A DNA stretch of 47,065 bases from Streptomyces huasconensis (GCA_004010275.1 RBWT01000047.1:1-47065); one strand, 5' to 3'; shown: positions 1 to 14,893, counted from the first letter of the stretch. Notes: generated by a model not told the origin, from the letters alone. A program made the numbers and translations.

Positions 1-169
1 ACACCCTCGCGTGGCCGCCTGGCTTCAACGGCGACGTCGCGCCCATCTCCGTACGCCACGCCCTCACCCACGCAACCTGCCACCCGCCCGGGCCGCTGCC
101 GCGACTGCCGATCCTGAAGGTCGCAGAGCGCCTGCACTGTAGACCTCGTGCGCACCGGCGGGAACCAGA
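1..169. other. Left-edge stretch without an assigned gene
   Basis: No reading frame here gives a protein I recognise. Plus frame 3 is open from the edge and contains WPPGFNGDVAPISVRHAL, which could be the tail of a gene starting left of the window, but the same frame stays open far into the antisense of tuf, so it has no convincing end. Left unassigned. Confidence 0.4.
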
Positions 170-203
170 AAGGGCCCGCACGACCGAAGTCGTACGGGCC
201 CTT
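170..203 (-). terminator. Terminator of the rpsL-rpsG-fusA-tuf operon
   Basis: An inverted repeat pairs AAGGGCCCG with CGGGCCCTT and continues through ACGAC/GTCGT after one mismatch. On the minus strand the loop is TTCG closed by C-G, a very stable UUCG tetraloop, and the stem ends in CCTTT. It lies about 75 bases after the tuf stop. Confidence 0.8.
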
Positions 204-277
204 CCCTTACTGCGTGTACTGCGATGCGCTCAGTTCAGAGCGACCGGGTCTCCCCGATCTTCAAGCAAGCGGGAAGC

Positions 278-1471
<1,194 letters not shown>

Positions 1472-1541
1472 TGGGTCCTCCTGGGAGTGGTTCTGTACGC
1501 CTTGCTTCATCGGCGCCAGGTGATCTTTGCTGGGAAGCCAG

Positions 1542-1580
1542 CCGCCGGGGTTCTTGCCTTACGGGGTCGAACCCCGGCGG
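1542..1580 (-). terminator. 12-bp perfect inverted repeat in the fusA-tuf gap
   Basis: CCGCCGGGGTTC pairs perfectly with GAACCCCGGCGG around a 15-base loop. It begins about 35 bases after the fusA stop and lies about 70 bases before the tuf start. There is no T-run, so it may be a partial terminator, an RNA processing site, or an attenuator that sets the tuf:fusA ratio. Confidence 0.55.
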
Positions 1581-1614
1581 ATGGTGTCAAGCCTAAAGCG
1601 TTAACTGGGGTGAG

Positions 1615-3741
<2,127 letters not shown>

Positions 3742-3780
3742 GTCGGCTCAGTCTTCTCTCGGTCTCGATGGGGGTAGCGA

Positions 3781-4251
3781 CTACCAGCGGTAGTGCGCGA
3801 AGGCCTTGTTGGACTCGGCCATCTTGTGGGTGTCCTCGCGCTTCTTCACAGCGGCACCGAGGCCGTTGGAGGCGTCGAGGAGCTCGTTGAGCAGACGCTC
3901 GGTCATGGTCTTCTCGCGACGGGCGCGGGAGTAACCGACCAGCCAGCGCAGGGCGAGCGTGTTCGCACGACCCGGCTTGACCTCGATCGGGACCTGGTAG
4001 GTCGCGCCACCGACACGGCGGGACTTGACCTCGAGGGTCGGCTTGATGTTCTCGAGCGCGCGCTTGAGCGTGATGACCGGGTCGTTGCCGGTCTTCTCGC
4101 GCAGGCCCTCCATGGCGCCGTACACGATGCGCTCGGCGGTGGAGCGCTTGCCGTTCAGCAGCACCTTGTTGATGAGGGAGGTCACCAGAGGAGAACCGTA
4201 GACCGGGTCGATGATGACCGGGCGCTTCGGGGCGGGGCCCTTACGAGGCAT
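3781..4251 (-). CDS. rpsG: 30S ribosomal protein S7
   Basis: S7 binds the 3' major domain of 16S rRNA and nucleates assembly of the 30S head near the tRNA exit site. The product is 156 residues, the usual length, from [10 protein letters not shown] to FAHYRW. Its ATG lies two bases after the rpsL stop and its Shine-Dalgarno sequence (GGAGAAG) lies inside the end of rpsL, so the two genes are probably translationally coupled. Confidence 0.97.
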   Translation of the reverse strand: MPRKGPAPKRPVIIDPVYGSPLVTSLINKVLLNGKRSTAERIVYGAMEGLREKTGNDPVITLKRALENIKPTLEVKSRRVGGATYQVPIEVKPGRANTLALRWLVGYSRARREKTMTERLLNELLDASNGLGAAVKKREDTHKMAESNKAFAHYRW

Positions 4252-4253
4252 TC

Positions 4254-4625
4254 TTACTTCTCCTTCTTGGCGCCGTAGCGGCTGCGGGCCTGCTTGCGGT
4301 TCTTGACACCCTGGGTGTCGAGGGAACCGCGGATGATCTTGTAGCGAACACCAGGCAGGTCCTTCACACGGCCACCACGCACGAGCACGATGGAGTGCTC
4401 CTGCAGGTTGTGTCCCTCACCCGGAATGTAGGCCGTGACCTCGATCCCGGAGGTCAGACGCACACGCGCGACCTTACGGAGGGCCGAGTTCGGCTTCTTC
4501 GGGGTGGTCGTGAACACACGCGTGCAGACGCCACGGCGCTGGGGCGAACCCTCAAGTGCGGGCGTCTTGTTCTTCTCGACCTTGTCCTGCCGGCCCTTAC
4601 GGACCAGCTGCTGGATCGTGGGCAC
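4254..4625 (-). CDS. rpsL: 30S ribosomal protein S12
   Basis: S12 lies at the decoding centre and is the classic target of streptomycin-resistance mutations. I take the GTG start giving 123 residues ([12 protein letters not shown]..., the standard length), with GGAGAAG just upstream. The frame stays open further upstream but that part has no family similarity. Lys43 (TTPKKPNS), Lys88 (GRVKDLP) and Pro91 are all wild type, so the allele looks streptomycin-sensitive. It is the first gene of the operon, about 190 bases downstream of a clean predicted promoter. Confidence 0.97.
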   Translation of the reverse strand: MPTIQQLVRKGRQDKVEKNKTPALEGSPQRRGVCTRVFTTTPKKPNSALRKVARVRLTSGIEVTAYIPGEGHNLQEHSIVLVRGGRVKDLPGVRYKIIRGSLDTQGVKNRKQARSRYGAKKEK

Positions 4626-4822
4626 TACTTCTCCGGTTTCTGTGTGCCGAATAGTAAAGCTAACCTGGAACGCCCCCGACCCACGCGGTCGGGTGTGTCG
4701 AATGCTGCAGACTCCCGCCGCGAGGCGGAAAGGGGCGCAGATTGCGGTGGCCTTGTTCACGGACCCGCGCTGCGGTTGAAGACACGCGCACGAGCCCAGG
4801 CACACCCCAGGCACAAGGTCTG

Positions 4823-4851
4823 AGCGTACCTACCTCATCGAGTCTGGTCAA
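4823..4851 (-). promoter_or_regulatory. Predicted vegetative promoter of the rpsL operon
   Basis: On the minus strand TTGACC (-35, 4846-4851) is followed by a 17-base spacer and TACGCT (-10, 4823-4828). This fits the principal sigma factor (HrdB) consensus TTGACn / TAnnnT. Transcription would start near 4816, leaving a leader of about 190 bases before the rpsL GTG. Confidence 0.6.
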
Positions 4852-4888
4852 AACAAATGCGGTGGGGGGCGACACGCCGGGCTTTTCG

Positions 4889-4902
4889 ATTCGTGCACGA
4901 AT
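4889..4902. promoter_or_regulatory. 14-bp perfect palindrome, candidate operator
   Basis: ATTCGTGCACGAAT is perfectly self-complementary. It lies 111 bases before the CRP-like regulator's ATG and about 40 bases upstream of the rpsL -35 element. A dimeric winged-helix regulator encoded next door is the obvious candidate to bind it, but that is inference. Confidence 0.45.
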
Positions 4903-5013
4903 GCTCCCGGCCAGTGCGGCTGGTTGTCGCCGGTTCCCCGATCGGCCGCCTGAAGTACGTTGACTGGTTGCGAAACCGATGGCATCGACGCACGTGAACA
5001 CGGGGGCAGCGGG

Positions 5014-5730
5014 ATGACCGGCGGGCTGGGGCACGTGTGGAGTGACGACGGCCTCGATGATCGGGTGCCCTTCCTCGCACGGCTGGAGAGGGACGACCGC
5101 ACCGCGCTGCTGGACATTGGCCGCCCTCTGCACTATCCCGCCCGTGCGGTCATCATGCGCCAGGACGAGCCCTCCGCTCATGTGCTGCTGCTCCTCCAGG
5201 GCTGGACCAAGGTCACGGCCACCGCGGCCAACGGCTACGAGGCCCTCCTCGCTCTGCGGGGCCCCGGCGACATCATCGGAGAGGGCGCCGCCCTGAGCGG
5301 CCGCGGCCGCTCAGCCACCGTGACCGCGCTGGAGCAGGTCGAGGCGGTCGCCATCGAGCAAAGCCGCTTCACCGGGTTCCTCGCGGGAAGCCCCGAGGTA
5401 GCCCTCAAACTCCTGGGGCTCGCCACCGACCGCCAGCGCTCGACGGATCGCCGTCGGCTGGAGTGGGCGGCCCTCTCCGTCCGTGAGCGTCTCGCCGTCC
5501 TGCTTCTCGACCTCCTGCGCACCCACGGCACCCGGACCGAAGAGGGCATCGCACTGACCATCCCGCTCAGCCAGCAGGAGTTCGCGGGTTCGGTCGGTGC
5601 CTCCCGCGAGGCGGTCGCCCGGCTCCTGAAGGAGCTTCGGAACCGGAAGATCGTCGTCACGAGCCGTCGCCGTATCGTCGTCGTCCGGCCGGACGTTCTC
5701 CGCCGTATAGCCGGAAGCGAACCCGCGTAG
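5014..5730 (+). CDS. CRP/FNR-family cyclic-nucleotide-responsive transcriptional regulator
   Basis: The 238-residue protein has an N-terminal cyclic-nucleotide-binding beta-roll (about residues 14-120), a dimer helix, and a C-terminal winged helix-turn-helix (about 185-225, SQQEFAGSVGASREAVARL). The phosphate-binding cassette reads GEGAALSGRGRSATV, keeping Gly89-Glu90 and Arg99-Ser100, the positions that hold ribose and phosphate in E. coli CRP, so it should still bind a cyclic nucleotide. I chose the ATG at MTGGLGHVW; an 18-codon extension to a TTG looks non-conserved. It is the first gene of a five-gene plus-strand cassette whose second gene encodes a cyclase-like protein, suggesting that product as its ligand source. 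It may also act as a global regulator; its targets are unknown. Confidence 0.85.
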   Translation: MTGGLGHVWSDDGLDDRVPFLARLERDDRTALLDIGRPLHYPARAVIMRQDEPSAHVLLLLQGWTKVTATAANGYEALLALRGPGDIIGEGAALSGRGRSATVTALEQVEAVAIEQSRFTGFLAGSPEVALKLLGLATDRQRSTDRRRLEWAALSVRERLAVLLLDLLRTHGTRTEEGIALTIPLSQQEFAGSVGASREAVARLLKELRNRKIVVTSRRRIVVVRPDVLRRIAGSEPA

Positions 5731-5846
5731 CCCGGCGCCCTCTGTGCACACGGTCACAGTTCATACGCGTCATCGGCCCTCTGAGGACAGCCTCCGACCC
5801 GCCATGGTTCTCGTCGACGGAGCGATCCGACCGACGAGAGGCAAAC

Positions 5847-6590
5847 ATGTCCGAGCCCGTGAACCGCACCATCCTGCTCTTCGACATCGAGAAGTTCGGC
5901 ACCCGGGACGATGTAGAGCAGGCGATTCTCCGACGGCTCCTGTACGACGTGGCGGACGGCACGCTCAACGTCGCCGGTGTCAGTGAGACTGCACGGCTCC
6001 GCACCGACAGGGGTGACGCCGTCGTCGAACTCATCGACGCCAATGTGCCGGTGTCCACCCTGGTCAAGGCGTTGCTCACCGAGACCCCGATGCTGCTGCA
6101 CGCGAAGAACCGACTGATGGCGAGCAGCACTCAGATCCGGTTGCGCATCGTGCTTGCCGCCGGATATGTCGCCCTGGACGAGAACGGGTGGGTCGGATCG
6201 GACCTGAACCACGCCTTCCGGCTCCTTGACGCGGACCCACTGCGAGAGGCGCTGAAGGCCGCCGACGGCAGCAGCGTTCTCTGCGTGTCCGACAGCGTGT
6301 ACCAGGGCGTGGTGCGCCACGGCCACCACGGAGTGCGGCCGGAGGAGTTCCATCAGGTTGCCGTGCAGGTCAAGGAGGGCGCCACGAGCGCCTGGCTGCA
6401 CCGGGTCCCCTCGGCCGGGCGTAAAGACGGCGGCGCCGCCCCTCCCGGCTCTCCGGCCCCGGGCAGTTCACCGGTCTCCCCTTCCAGCAGCACTCAAATC
6501 ATGGGTTCGCAGTACGGGGTCGCCGGCGGTGATGTCAATGGTGATCTCTCCTTCGACTTCCGCGGCCAGGAGCAAGGTGAAAGGCCGTGA
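5847..6590 (+). CDS. Class III nucleotidyl cyclase-like protein with C-terminal glycine-rich motif
   Basis: Residues about 5-185 look like a class III adenylate/guanylate cyclase catalytic domain. LLFDIEKFG supplies the first metal aspartate (Asp13), DRGDAVVEL the second (Asp57), and GSDLNHAFRLL keeps the Asn-x3-Arg pair (Asn121, Arg125) that stabilises the transition state. An active cyclase is therefore plausible; substrate (ATP, GTP or other) cannot be read. A Pro/Ser/Gly-rich linker (about 188-217) leads to QYGVAGGDVNGDLSFDF (222-238), a motif repeated in the next protein. The ATG has GAGAGG just upstream. The stop overlaps the next gene's start (GTGA), so the two are translationally coupled. 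There is no signal peptide or membrane segment. Confidence 0.72.
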   Translation: MSEPVNRTILLFDIEKFGTRDDVEQAILRRLLYDVADGTLNVAGVSETARLRTDRGDAVVELIDANVPVSTLVKALLTETPMLLHAKNRLMASSTQIRLRIVLAAGYVALDENGWVGSDLNHAFRLLDADPLREALKAADGSSVLCVSDSVYQGVVRHGHHGVRPEEFHQVAVQVKEGATSAWLHRVPSAGRKDGGAAPPGSPAPGSSPVSPSSSTQIMGSQYGVAGGDVNGDLSFDFRGQEQGERP

Positions 6591-8719
6591 GCCAGGAGGG
6601 GCAGCCCGCGGCGGTGAAGCCCTCGAAGGGCGATCGCCCTGACAAGGCAGAGAAGCCCGGCAGGATTGCCACCCCGGCGGCCGATGACTCCGCAGTCGAG
6701 GGACAGGAACAGGACGAGTCGACGCAGGACCCCGGGGAGCGGCAACCGGCCTGGGCCGCCCGCCGTGACCTCATCGACCACACGCCAGAGACTCTGATCA
6801 CTCGTGATCAGTTCGGCGTGGTGGGCGGCCATGTCTCGGGCGACGTCGTCTTCCAACTCGGGTCACCGAGCTTCAGCGGATCCCTCCGCACGGCGTCCGG
6901 CCACATCCCTCAGAACCACCTGGAGGAACTGGCCGCCGTCTACCGGAGCTGCCCGAGCTTCGACGAAGCCCTGGCGCTGCTGCGTGACGAACGCGTCGTG
7001 GTCCTCCGGGGCAGCCGTGCCACCGGCCGAAGGTCCGCCGCTCTGATGCTGCTGGACCGCCTCGGCGCCCGACCGATCCGGCTGCTCGAGCCGGACACCG
7101 CCCCGGCGGCCCTACCGGACGCCCTCGACGGAGCGCCGGGCTATCTCCTGCACGAACTGACCACCAGCCGCAGCAAACCGCTGCTGGAACCCCACGTACT
7201 GGGCGTGCGGGAGCAACTGGCGCGACGCGGAGGTCTGTGCGTGATCACGGTGGAGACATCGTCCGTGCTGCTCGATGTCCCCTGTGTCACCTGGGAGCCG
7301 CCACCGGTCGAGGACATCCTCGCTGCTCACGTCACGCATCTGGCGGGGGCGGAGGCCTGGCAGCAGCTGCGGCGGACCCAGCCCGTCCAGGAGTTCATCG
7401 CGTGCACCCACCAGCCCGACGAGACATGCAGGTTCGCCGAACAGCTCGCCGCTCATCACCGTGGCGAGCTCACCGAGGAGAAGCTGATCGACTTCGCTCG
7501 GTCGGCGTTGGCGGACCGTGTCACCCGGTGGCTCACGGCACCGGAGAAGCCTGACGGCGATGAGCTGCGCGACAAGGCGTTCCTCATCTCCCTCGCCGTC
7601 TTCGACCGTGCTCCCTACGCCACCGCCGCCGAGCTCGGCGACAGCCTCTTCGTCCGCCTCCAGGAGACGGCCAATCCGTACGAGGCACCCCGCATCCCGG
7701 TCTTCGGCAGCTCCATCCCCTCACGGCTGGAGCTGGCCCACGCGCTCGGCGCCACGCGGGACGAGGTCACGGAATGGGGTCCGGTGTCCCAGTACGCCGT
7801 CGAGTTCGAGGACGCCGACACCGCGCGCGTGCTGCTGCGCGAAGTGTGGACCGTCCACCCCTCGACCCGGCCGGCCCTCGTTCCCTGGCTCCAGCAACTT
7901 GCCTCCGACGGCCGCCCCCTGGTCCGTACTCGAGCCGCGGCGGCCACCGCGCTCCTCGCCAAGGCGGACCTCTCGTCCGCCATGGCGCACCTGATCGAAC
8001 CGTGGGCCAGCGGACGGTCGTACAACGGCTGGCTGACCGCCGCCAACGCGCTCAGCCTCGCGGGTCTGCTCGAAGTGGAGGGTGTGCACCGGATCCTGCA
8101 CACCTGGTGCACCGGGGAGCACCCCAGCCGCCGCTGGACCGCCATCCGTGTCTACGGACTGCTCGGCCCCAGGCACCCGGAACAAGCGCTCGATGCGCTG
8201 CTCGAGGCCGTACGCCTGGAGAACGAAGAGGAGGAGGAGGTGAACCAGCTCGCCGAGGCCACCCAGCTGTTGCTTCTCGCGGCCGCGGCGGTGCTCAGGG
8301 AACTCGTGCCACTGCTCCACGACGACCACACAGTGCACGACCACGTTCTGCGGGCCTTCGGGCTCGCCTGCCGCGAGACGGTGGAGGGCACGGAGCGCCC
8401 TCTTGTCCTGGAGTGGTACGCCGCCGCCCACGCCGACCCGAACAGTGACGAGGACGAACTGCTGGCCGCCCTCTGGCGTGCCGCCCTGGGCGATCGCGCC
8501 CATACCGACGGCGCACTGGACAGGTTGCAGCAGTGGCTCCGCGTGGCGGAACACGACCGGCAGGTCGAGGAGCCGCTGGCACTGCTGCTGTCCGACCTCT
8601 CCGTCCCTGCCACCAACCAACACCGGATCGGCTACTTGCTGCGCACCGCGCGTGAGGCCGACGGCAGCCCTCTGGGCGTCACCGACCGCTTGCGAACAGC
8701 CGTCCCAGCTCTTTCATGA
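6587..8719 (+). CDS. STAND-like degenerate P-loop protein with helical-repeat C-terminus
   Basis: The 710-residue protein starts with a polar, probably disordered stretch (1-65), then QFGVVGGHVSGDVVFQL (75-91), a near copy of the motif ending the upstream cyclase. Next comes a nucleotide-binding-like core: VVVLRGSRATGRRSAAL (about 137-153) resembles a Walker A loop with Arg in place of the usual Lys, and CVITVETSS (about 218-226) resembles a STAND sensor strand. No clean Walker B aspartate is visible (YLLHELT instead), so hydrolysis may be lost. From about residue 360 the chain is rich in Leu/Ala helices resembling HEAT or TPR repeats. The GTG start overlaps the cyclase stop. I infer a sensor or scaffold; its function is unknown. 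Confidence 0.65.
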   Translation: MSQEGQPAAVKPSKGDRPDKAEKPGRIATPAADDSAVEGQEQDESTQDPGERQPAWAARRDLIDHTPETLITRDQFGVVGGHVSGDVVFQLGSPSFSGSLRTASGHIPQNHLEELAAVYRSCPSFDEALALLRDERVVVLRGSRATGRRSAALMLLDRLGARPIRLLEPDTAPAALPDALDGAPGYLLHELTTSRSKPLLEPHVLGVREQLARRGGLCVITVETSSVLLDVPCVTWEPPPVEDILAAHVTHLAGAEAWQQLRRTQPVQEFIACTHQPDETCRFAEQLAAHHRGELTEEKLIDFARSALADRVTRWLTAPEKPDGDELRDKAFLISLAVFDRAPYATAAELGDSLFVRLQETANPYEAPRIPVFGSSIPSRLELAHALGATRDEVTEWGPVSQYAVEFEDADTARVLLREVWTVHPSTRPALVPWLQQLASDGRPLVRTRAAAATALLAKADLSSAMAHLIEPWASGRSYNGWLTAANALSLAGLLEVEGVHRILHTWCTGEHPSRRWTAIRVYGLLGPRHPEQALDALLEAVRLENEEEEEVNQLAEATQLLLLAAAAVLRELVPLLHDDHTVHDHVLRAFGLACRETVEGTERPLVLEWYAAAHADPNSDEDELLAALWRAALGDRAHTDGALDRLQQWLRVAEHDRQVEEPLALLLSDLSVPATNQHRIGYLLRTAREADGSPLGVTDRLRTAVPALS

Positions 8720-8738
8720 ACACCGAGGAGCCCCCCCC

Positions 8739-9776
8739 ATGGCGAACAGGGTGAACAGCGATGACCAGCAGGAGCAGGATCCACTGGCTTTACCGCACGA
8801 ACGGACTAAACGGTCCGAAGGGTCCGACGGGCTCGAACGACTCGAACGCCGGGACCCTTCAAACTTCCTCGACCGGCCCATCGAGATCACCGATCCCGTG
8901 CTGGCAGTGCGTCATCTGACGCGATACGAGCTGCCGGGGAGACGGCACCTGGGGCGCGCGGACTGCGCCCTCGTCCTTGCCGGGGCAGGTGACACGTACG
9001 AGACCTATATACCCCCGCGGCGCCCGGCCGGCCTCCGCGGCCACACCGCTGTGTACGAGGTGGACATGGGGGTTCATCCGCTGTGCCTCCGCACCCGGCT
9101 TCCCAGCGCGTCCGACAGCTTCCAGTTCGATACCACCTTTGACCTCACGTGGCAGGTGGTCGATCCGGAACAGTTCGTCGTCAGCCACGTACGGGACGTT
9201 CCGGCCCTGCTGAACCGGGTGCTTCAACGGCTGATGCGCCCGACGACCCGTACGTTCCCCATCTCGTCCAGCGCCGCCGCCGAACTCTCTGTGCAGAGGC
9301 TGCTCGACATGTCCACAGGCATTGCGGCGCACCAGGGCCTCCGGGTGGAGGGCACCGCACGGCTGGAGCGGGACCCGGCGCTGCGTCAACTCGAACAGGA
9401 ACAGGAGCTCAGGGCCAAGAAGATCGCGTTCTACCGGCACCACCTGGCTCGGGGCGGGCTCAGCGCCTTGCTCCTCCACCTGTCCGAACACCCACAGGAC
9501 ACCCACCTGGTGGTGGACTGCCTGCGCGCAGATGAGCTGAAGCAGGTCGAGAACCAGCTCCAGCTCATAGACCGCGTGCTCCCTGACGGGCCTCTGGAGA
9601 AGTACCAGCTCGAAGAGCCCCAGCAGCTGGTCCTTGCCCTCTTCAGGTCCGCACTGACCCAAGTGAAGTCAGGACCGCCCCCGCAAGAGGATCCGCTGCT
9701 CAAGTCAGCCGCTCCCCTCCCTCCAATGCTCGACGAGCAGCGCAAAAGCCCATGCCGAACGGCCGAGAACCCCTAG
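8739..9776 (+). CDS. SPFH/band-7-like domain protein
   Basis: The 345-residue product has a polar N-terminus (1-45), then about residues 50-225 resembling an SPFH (band 7) domain: FDTTFDLTWQVVDPEQFV, DVPALLNRVLQRLMR and a basic-acidic helix (LEQEQELRAKK). The C-terminal third is helical and ends in a Pro-rich tail. No transmembrane segment is visible, unlike HflK/HflC or QmcA, so it may sit at the membrane through a partner or be soluble. The ATG (MANRVNSDDQ) has GAGGAG 8 bases upstream and lies 19 bases after the previous stop. Leu18 is encoded by TTA (8790-8792), a codon that in Streptomyces is read by the developmentally regulated bldA tRNA. Confidence 0.6.
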   Translation: MANRVNSDDQQEQDPLALPHERTKRSEGSDGLERLERRDPSNFLDRPIEITDPVLAVRHLTRYELPGRRHLGRADCALVLAGAGDTYETYIPPRRPAGLRGHTAVYEVDMGVHPLCLRTRLPSASDSFQFDTTFDLTWQVVDPEQFVVSHVRDVPALLNRVLQRLMRPTTRTFPISSSAAAELSVQRLLDMSTGIAAHQGLRVEGTARLERDPALRQLEQEQELRAKKIAFYRHHLARGGLSALLLHLSEHPQDTHLVVDCLRADELKQVENQLQLIDRVLPDGPLEKYQLEEPQQLVLALFRSALTQVKSGPPPQEDPLLKSAAPLPPMLDEQRKSPCRTAENP

Positions 9777-9794
9777 CCCCAGGGAGGGGACACC

Positions 9795-10832
9795 ATGTCC
9801 CAACCGCACGAACCGGAGTACCCCGAGCACATACCCGTGGCGGAATCCCCCCACTCTCCGCCGGGCTCCGCTCCCCCACCCCCGAGGACCGGCCCCGCCG
9901 CCGGCCGCGTCCACATCGCGGCTCCTCGTCGACGCGCCGACGTCATGGCCATCAGCGCTCTCGCGCTCCATGTGCCGCACACGGTCGTCGGTCTCGTGGC
10001 CGTGACCTGTCTCGGCTTCCTCGTGGAGAGCTGGACCGGCCTACCTGCCTGGGTAACCGCCGTCAGCTGGCTGCTCAGCGGCGCACTGGTCCTCCACCAC
10101 CCCACCGAGGCCTTCCTGGCCCACCATGTACTGGGCTACAGGCCGCCGTCACTCGCCGAACAGGACCGGCTCGCGTCCCCCTGGCATGACGTCACCGCTC
10201 GATTCGGCGTCGCCAGCACCGCGTATCAACTCTGGATCCATGAGAGCGAGAAGCCCAGCGCGGAGGCCGCCGCCGGCCACATCGTCGCCGTGACATCGGC
10301 CGCGCTCCGCCTGCCGCCCGGCCAGCTGTCCGCCGTGCTCGCCCATGAACTCGGCCACCATGTGGCCGGTCACTCCTGGACGGCACTGCTGACCTTCTGG
10401 TACGCCCTCCCCGCCCGGCTCATCTGGCGGGCTGTGCGCTCTCTGTATCGCCTGATGTCGCCATCGCGCCGCCTCCGGACCAGGAGGGAAACGAAGGCCA
10501 GGAGCCAGCTCCTGCTGATCGCGATACTCCTCGCGTTACTGGTGGTGTACCTGTTCCCCTGGCTGCTTCTGCTGGCGCTGATCCCCCCGCTGCTCGCCGC
10601 GGTCAGGCGGCGGGCGGAACTGCGTGCCGACCGCTCCGCCGCTGCCCGCGGCTATGGACCCCAACTCGCCTATGTGCTCGAGAAGTTCATCACCGACGAA
10701 GCAGACGCGAAGCAGCCCGCACCGTCCGACGACGACAGGTTCCGCCCGGCGGTCTCACTACTCTCTCCGCATCCGGATCTCCACACCCGGCTGCAGAGCC
10801 TTCAGCGCTACCTCGAAACACACAGGAACTGA
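9795..10832 (+). CDS. Membrane M48-family zinc metallopeptidase
   Basis: The 345-residue protein carries the zinc motif HELGHH (His184, Glu185, His188) and a downstream ELRAD (Glu275, Asp279) giving the third ligand, as in HtpX/Ste24 (M48) peptidases. Hydrophobic segments at about 50-78, 86-102 and 238-270 predict an integral membrane protein; a Pro-rich N-terminus (1-45) precedes them. SPHPDLHTRLQSL near the end is a common M48 tail feature. The start has GGGAGGGG nearby and lies 18 bases after the SPFH-like gene. Pairing of an M48 peptidase with an SPFH protein recalls HtpX/QmcA in E. coli. Leu248 is a TTA codon (10536-10538). Substrates are unknown. Confidence 0.85.
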   Translation: MSQPHEPEYPEHIPVAESPHSPPGSAPPPPRTGPAAGRVHIAAPRRRADVMAISALALHVPHTVVGLVAVTCLGFLVESWTGLPAWVTAVSWLLSGALVLHHPTEAFLAHHVLGYRPPSLAEQDRLASPWHDVTARFGVASTAYQLWIHESEKPSAEAAAGHIVAVTSAALRLPPGQLSAVLAHELGHHVAGHSWTALLTFWYALPARLIWRAVRSLYRLMSPSRRLRTRRETKARSQLLLIAILLALLVVYLFPWLLLLALIPPLLAAVRRRAELRADRSAAARGYGPQLAYVLEKFITDEADAKQPAPSDDDRFRPAVSLLSPHPDLHTRLQSLQRYLETHRN

Positions 10833-10839
10833 AACGCCA

Positions 10840-10878
10840 AAGGGCGGCCACCCCGCACAAAGCGAGGCGACCGCCCTT
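10840..10878. terminator. Bidirectional terminator between the cassette and rpoC
   Basis: AAGGGCGG (10840-10847) pairs with CCGCCCTT (10871-10878), flanked by A-rich and T-rich edges on the appropriate strands. It separates the convergent M48 gene (plus) and rpoC (minus). Confidence 0.65.
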
Positions 10879-10893
10879 CAACAGACCTGGGTC

Positions 10894-14808
<3,915 letters not shown>

Positions 14809-14874
14809 TTTGTCGTCAATCCCTCTTTCGGGGTCGAGTCTCAATCATGGTCTGTACGGGTCCGGGGCAGGGCC

Positions 14875-14893
14875 GGGCCTCACGAGGAGGCCC
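14875..14893 (-). promoter_or_regulatory. Small hairpin in the rpoB-rpoC gap
   Basis: GGGCCTC and GAGGCCC form a 7-bp stem with a 5-base loop between rpoB and rpoC. There is no T-run, so it is more likely an RNA processing or stability element than a terminator. Confidence 0.35.

Larger units (their letters stand above)
4626..5013. other. Divergent control region between rpsL and the accessory cassette
   Basis: This 388-base gap contains no supported gene. On the minus side it carries a near-consensus promoter and a long leader for rpsL. On the plus side it holds a 14-bp perfect palindrome and the likely control region of the CRP-like regulator gene. Confidence 0.7.

Noticed and set aside
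4660..5181. A 173-codon minus-strand frame across the rpsL upstream region
   Set aside because: It overlaps the predicted rpsL promoter and the start of the CRP-like gene and has no family features.
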